From assembly GCF_000212375.1 (NCBI RefSeq), contig NC_015501.1, positions 1,984,001 through 2,048,000 on the forward strand: a DNA stretch of 64,000 nucleotides, read 5' to 3'. The DNA is from Porphyromonas asaccharolytica DSM 20707. GTDB lineage: Bacteria; Bacteroidota; Bacteroidia; Bacteroidales; Porphyromonadaceae. Under the pieces are notes generated by a model. It saw only the letters and a list, made by a program, of their open reading frames with translations, was not told the origin of the DNA and ran no database searches. This document shows positions 62,880-64,000 of this stretch, one piece after another. Positions within the stretch are counted from its first letter, which is position 1, and each line of letters opens with the position of its first letter. The translations under genes were made by a program, and so were the position numbers.

Positions 62880-63843
62880 ATGACAAAAAAAAATCTTACT
62901 AGCGCTCACCGCGCTCGTAGCTCTTACACTGAGCTTCTCGTCTTGTAAGAAGGACGACAATGGTAATGGCAAAAACCCCAAAACTGATGTCAAGCTCCGA
63001 GTTGAGCCCAAGGAAGTAAAGGTTATGGTCGGCAAGACAGCTCAGCTCACCGTAACCGTTGAGCCAGCAGACACAAAGTACACCTTCGAGTCCGCTAATG
63101 CAGACATCGCTACTGTTAGCGATAAGGGTGTCATCACGGGTGTCAAGATCGGCAAGACCGTTATCTCCGTCAAGGCTGGCAATGTTACCAAGACCGCTGA
63201 TGTCGAGGTCATCGAGGCAGGCACTATGGACGAGAGTCGCTATGCAGGCAAGGATAATGCAAGTGAATTTATCGCTCCATTCTATATTGCAGAGCAGCCA
63301 AAGATTGAGGAGCAAATTGATCTTATAAAAGTAGCTAATGAGGCAAAGGGGTGGCAATTCAAGGAGGTTGCTACATTCGAAAAGGGTGATAAAGCTGCTG
63401 TTTTTATGGCTCCCAACGATGGCAATAAGTATACCGACAAGCGATTCGGCAGTCAATTAAGCTACTTTTTCATCCCAGGGAAAAAAGAAGAGTCTTTCAT
63501 GGCTTTCTTCTCCAAGACCTTCTCAGAGAAGGATCCTGTAGCTGCAGCTGTTGACGGTGATGCAGAGATGAAGGAGTCTCTCGAGAGTGTTCTCACGCTC
63601 TATGGATTTTCTGACAACATAGGCTCTACTAAGCTGGACAACGGAAAGCCCGTTTTTGTTGGAGTTAACACAAAGCAGTTCCCAGAAGGTCCTTACCAAG
63701 CTGTTCTATTTAGCAATAAGGGTAAGTCTGGTTACTCTATAGTTATTATGATCAAGTTAATAGAGTCAGATCAACAGTCTGCTCAGAGTGTGACTCTAAA
63801 TCTAAACAAGATCTCTTCTCTCGAGAAGCTATCTAACCGTTAA
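62880..63843 (+). CDS. BIG2-domain lipoprotein, frame broken in an A9 tract after the start
   Basis: ATG at 62880 is followed by ACA and nine A (62885-62893). In the ATG frame translation ends after 22 codons. One base fewer in the tract would give MTKKILLALTALVALTLSFS-SC, a perfect lipoprotein signal, running straight into DVKLRVEPKEVKVMVGKTAQ, a BIG2 immunoglobulin-like domain (to about residue 100), and a unique 200-residue C-terminal domain to the stop at 63843. The intact downstream part, from an internal ATG at 63025, encodes 272 residues but lacks any signal. Promoter and terminator are intact, so phase variation or a sequencing indel is likelier than decay. Confidence 0.75.
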
Positions 63844-63923
63844 GGTACACTAGCGAGATGTATCCCCTCCCATACGCTATCAGTATGAACTAGGGATACA
63901 AACAGCTAGACAATCATAAGATT

Positions 63924-63969
63924 CCTCCGACCTCTCATGTTACGGCATAGAGGTCGGAGGACTTTTTTT
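63924..63969 (+). terminator. terminator after the BIG2 lipoprotein
   Basis: Perfect 12-bp stem CCTCCGACCTCT (63924-63935) / AGAGGTCGGAGG (63949-63960) followed by AC and T7. Strong intrinsic terminator. Confidence 0.92.
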
Positions 63970-64000
63970 GAGAGATTGTCTTACAGAGAGCTCCTCACTG

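Overview
The window looks like a chromosomal segment of a Bacteroidota member close to Porphyromonas. Evidence: a complete type IX secretion (T9SS) core operon (porP-porK-porL-porM-porN), surface proteins with T9SS-type C-terminal sorting domains, long Bacteroidota-type NusB, QueA and MutS2, promoters of the Bacteroidota TTG-N19/20-TAnnTTTG type, and DUF2795 and DUF6263 proteins. By eye the base composition is near 50 % GC and the gene content recalls Porphyromonas asaccharolytica/uenonis. The species is an inference. No insertion sequence, prophage, integrase or CRISPR array was seen.

Layout. 1-8.5 kb is housekeeping on the minus strand: ExbB/TolQ (cut by the window edge), tRNA-Ser(GGA), TatD nuclease, polyprenyl diphosphate synthase, TonB, an MFS transporter, FolC, PurA and a divergent Fur-family regulator. 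8.8-13.7 kb holds two tandem leucine-rich-repeat surface proteins that share a duplicated promoter and a stretch of about 400 bp identical DNA. 14.3-17.5 kb has cutC and a secreted transglutaminase-like protein. 17.7-25.8 kb is an accessory-looking minus-strand run of about 14 closely spaced genes: many tiny proteins, a TerB-like protein, two membrane-anchored OmpA-domain proteins, a TPR-like membrane protein, a lipoprotein, then pyroglutamyl peptidase and an ion channel with an odd pore. This is the best candidate for an undescribed system. 26.4-37.3 kb is a DUF2795 gene, the T9SS operon and two T9SS-type surface proteins.

37.6-55.7 kb is again housekeeping on the minus strand: panC, queA, a PDZ protein, CinA, tsaD, ybeY, two DUF6263 paralogues separated by a fossil of the ribBA 3' end, ribBA, an LptF/G permease, nusB, a helix-hairpin-helix/outer-membrane-barrel protein, mutS2 and rseP. 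56.7-62.7 kb (plus strand) has pdxH, tsaB, etfB-etfA-acyl-CoA dehydrogenase and thyA. The window closes with a BIG2-domain lipoprotein whose reading frame is broken in an A9 tract directly after the start codon.

The intergenic gaps are not empty. Two families of structured dispersed repeats occupy most of the large ones: family A (arms containing GGGACGCAC...GTGCGTCCGT) and family B (arms containing CACGTGGAGA and TTCCTCC..GGAA), plus heptameric TCTAATC/TCTAACC-type repeats around the LRR genes. Coordinates, motifs and homologies were read by eye; no database search or computation was run.
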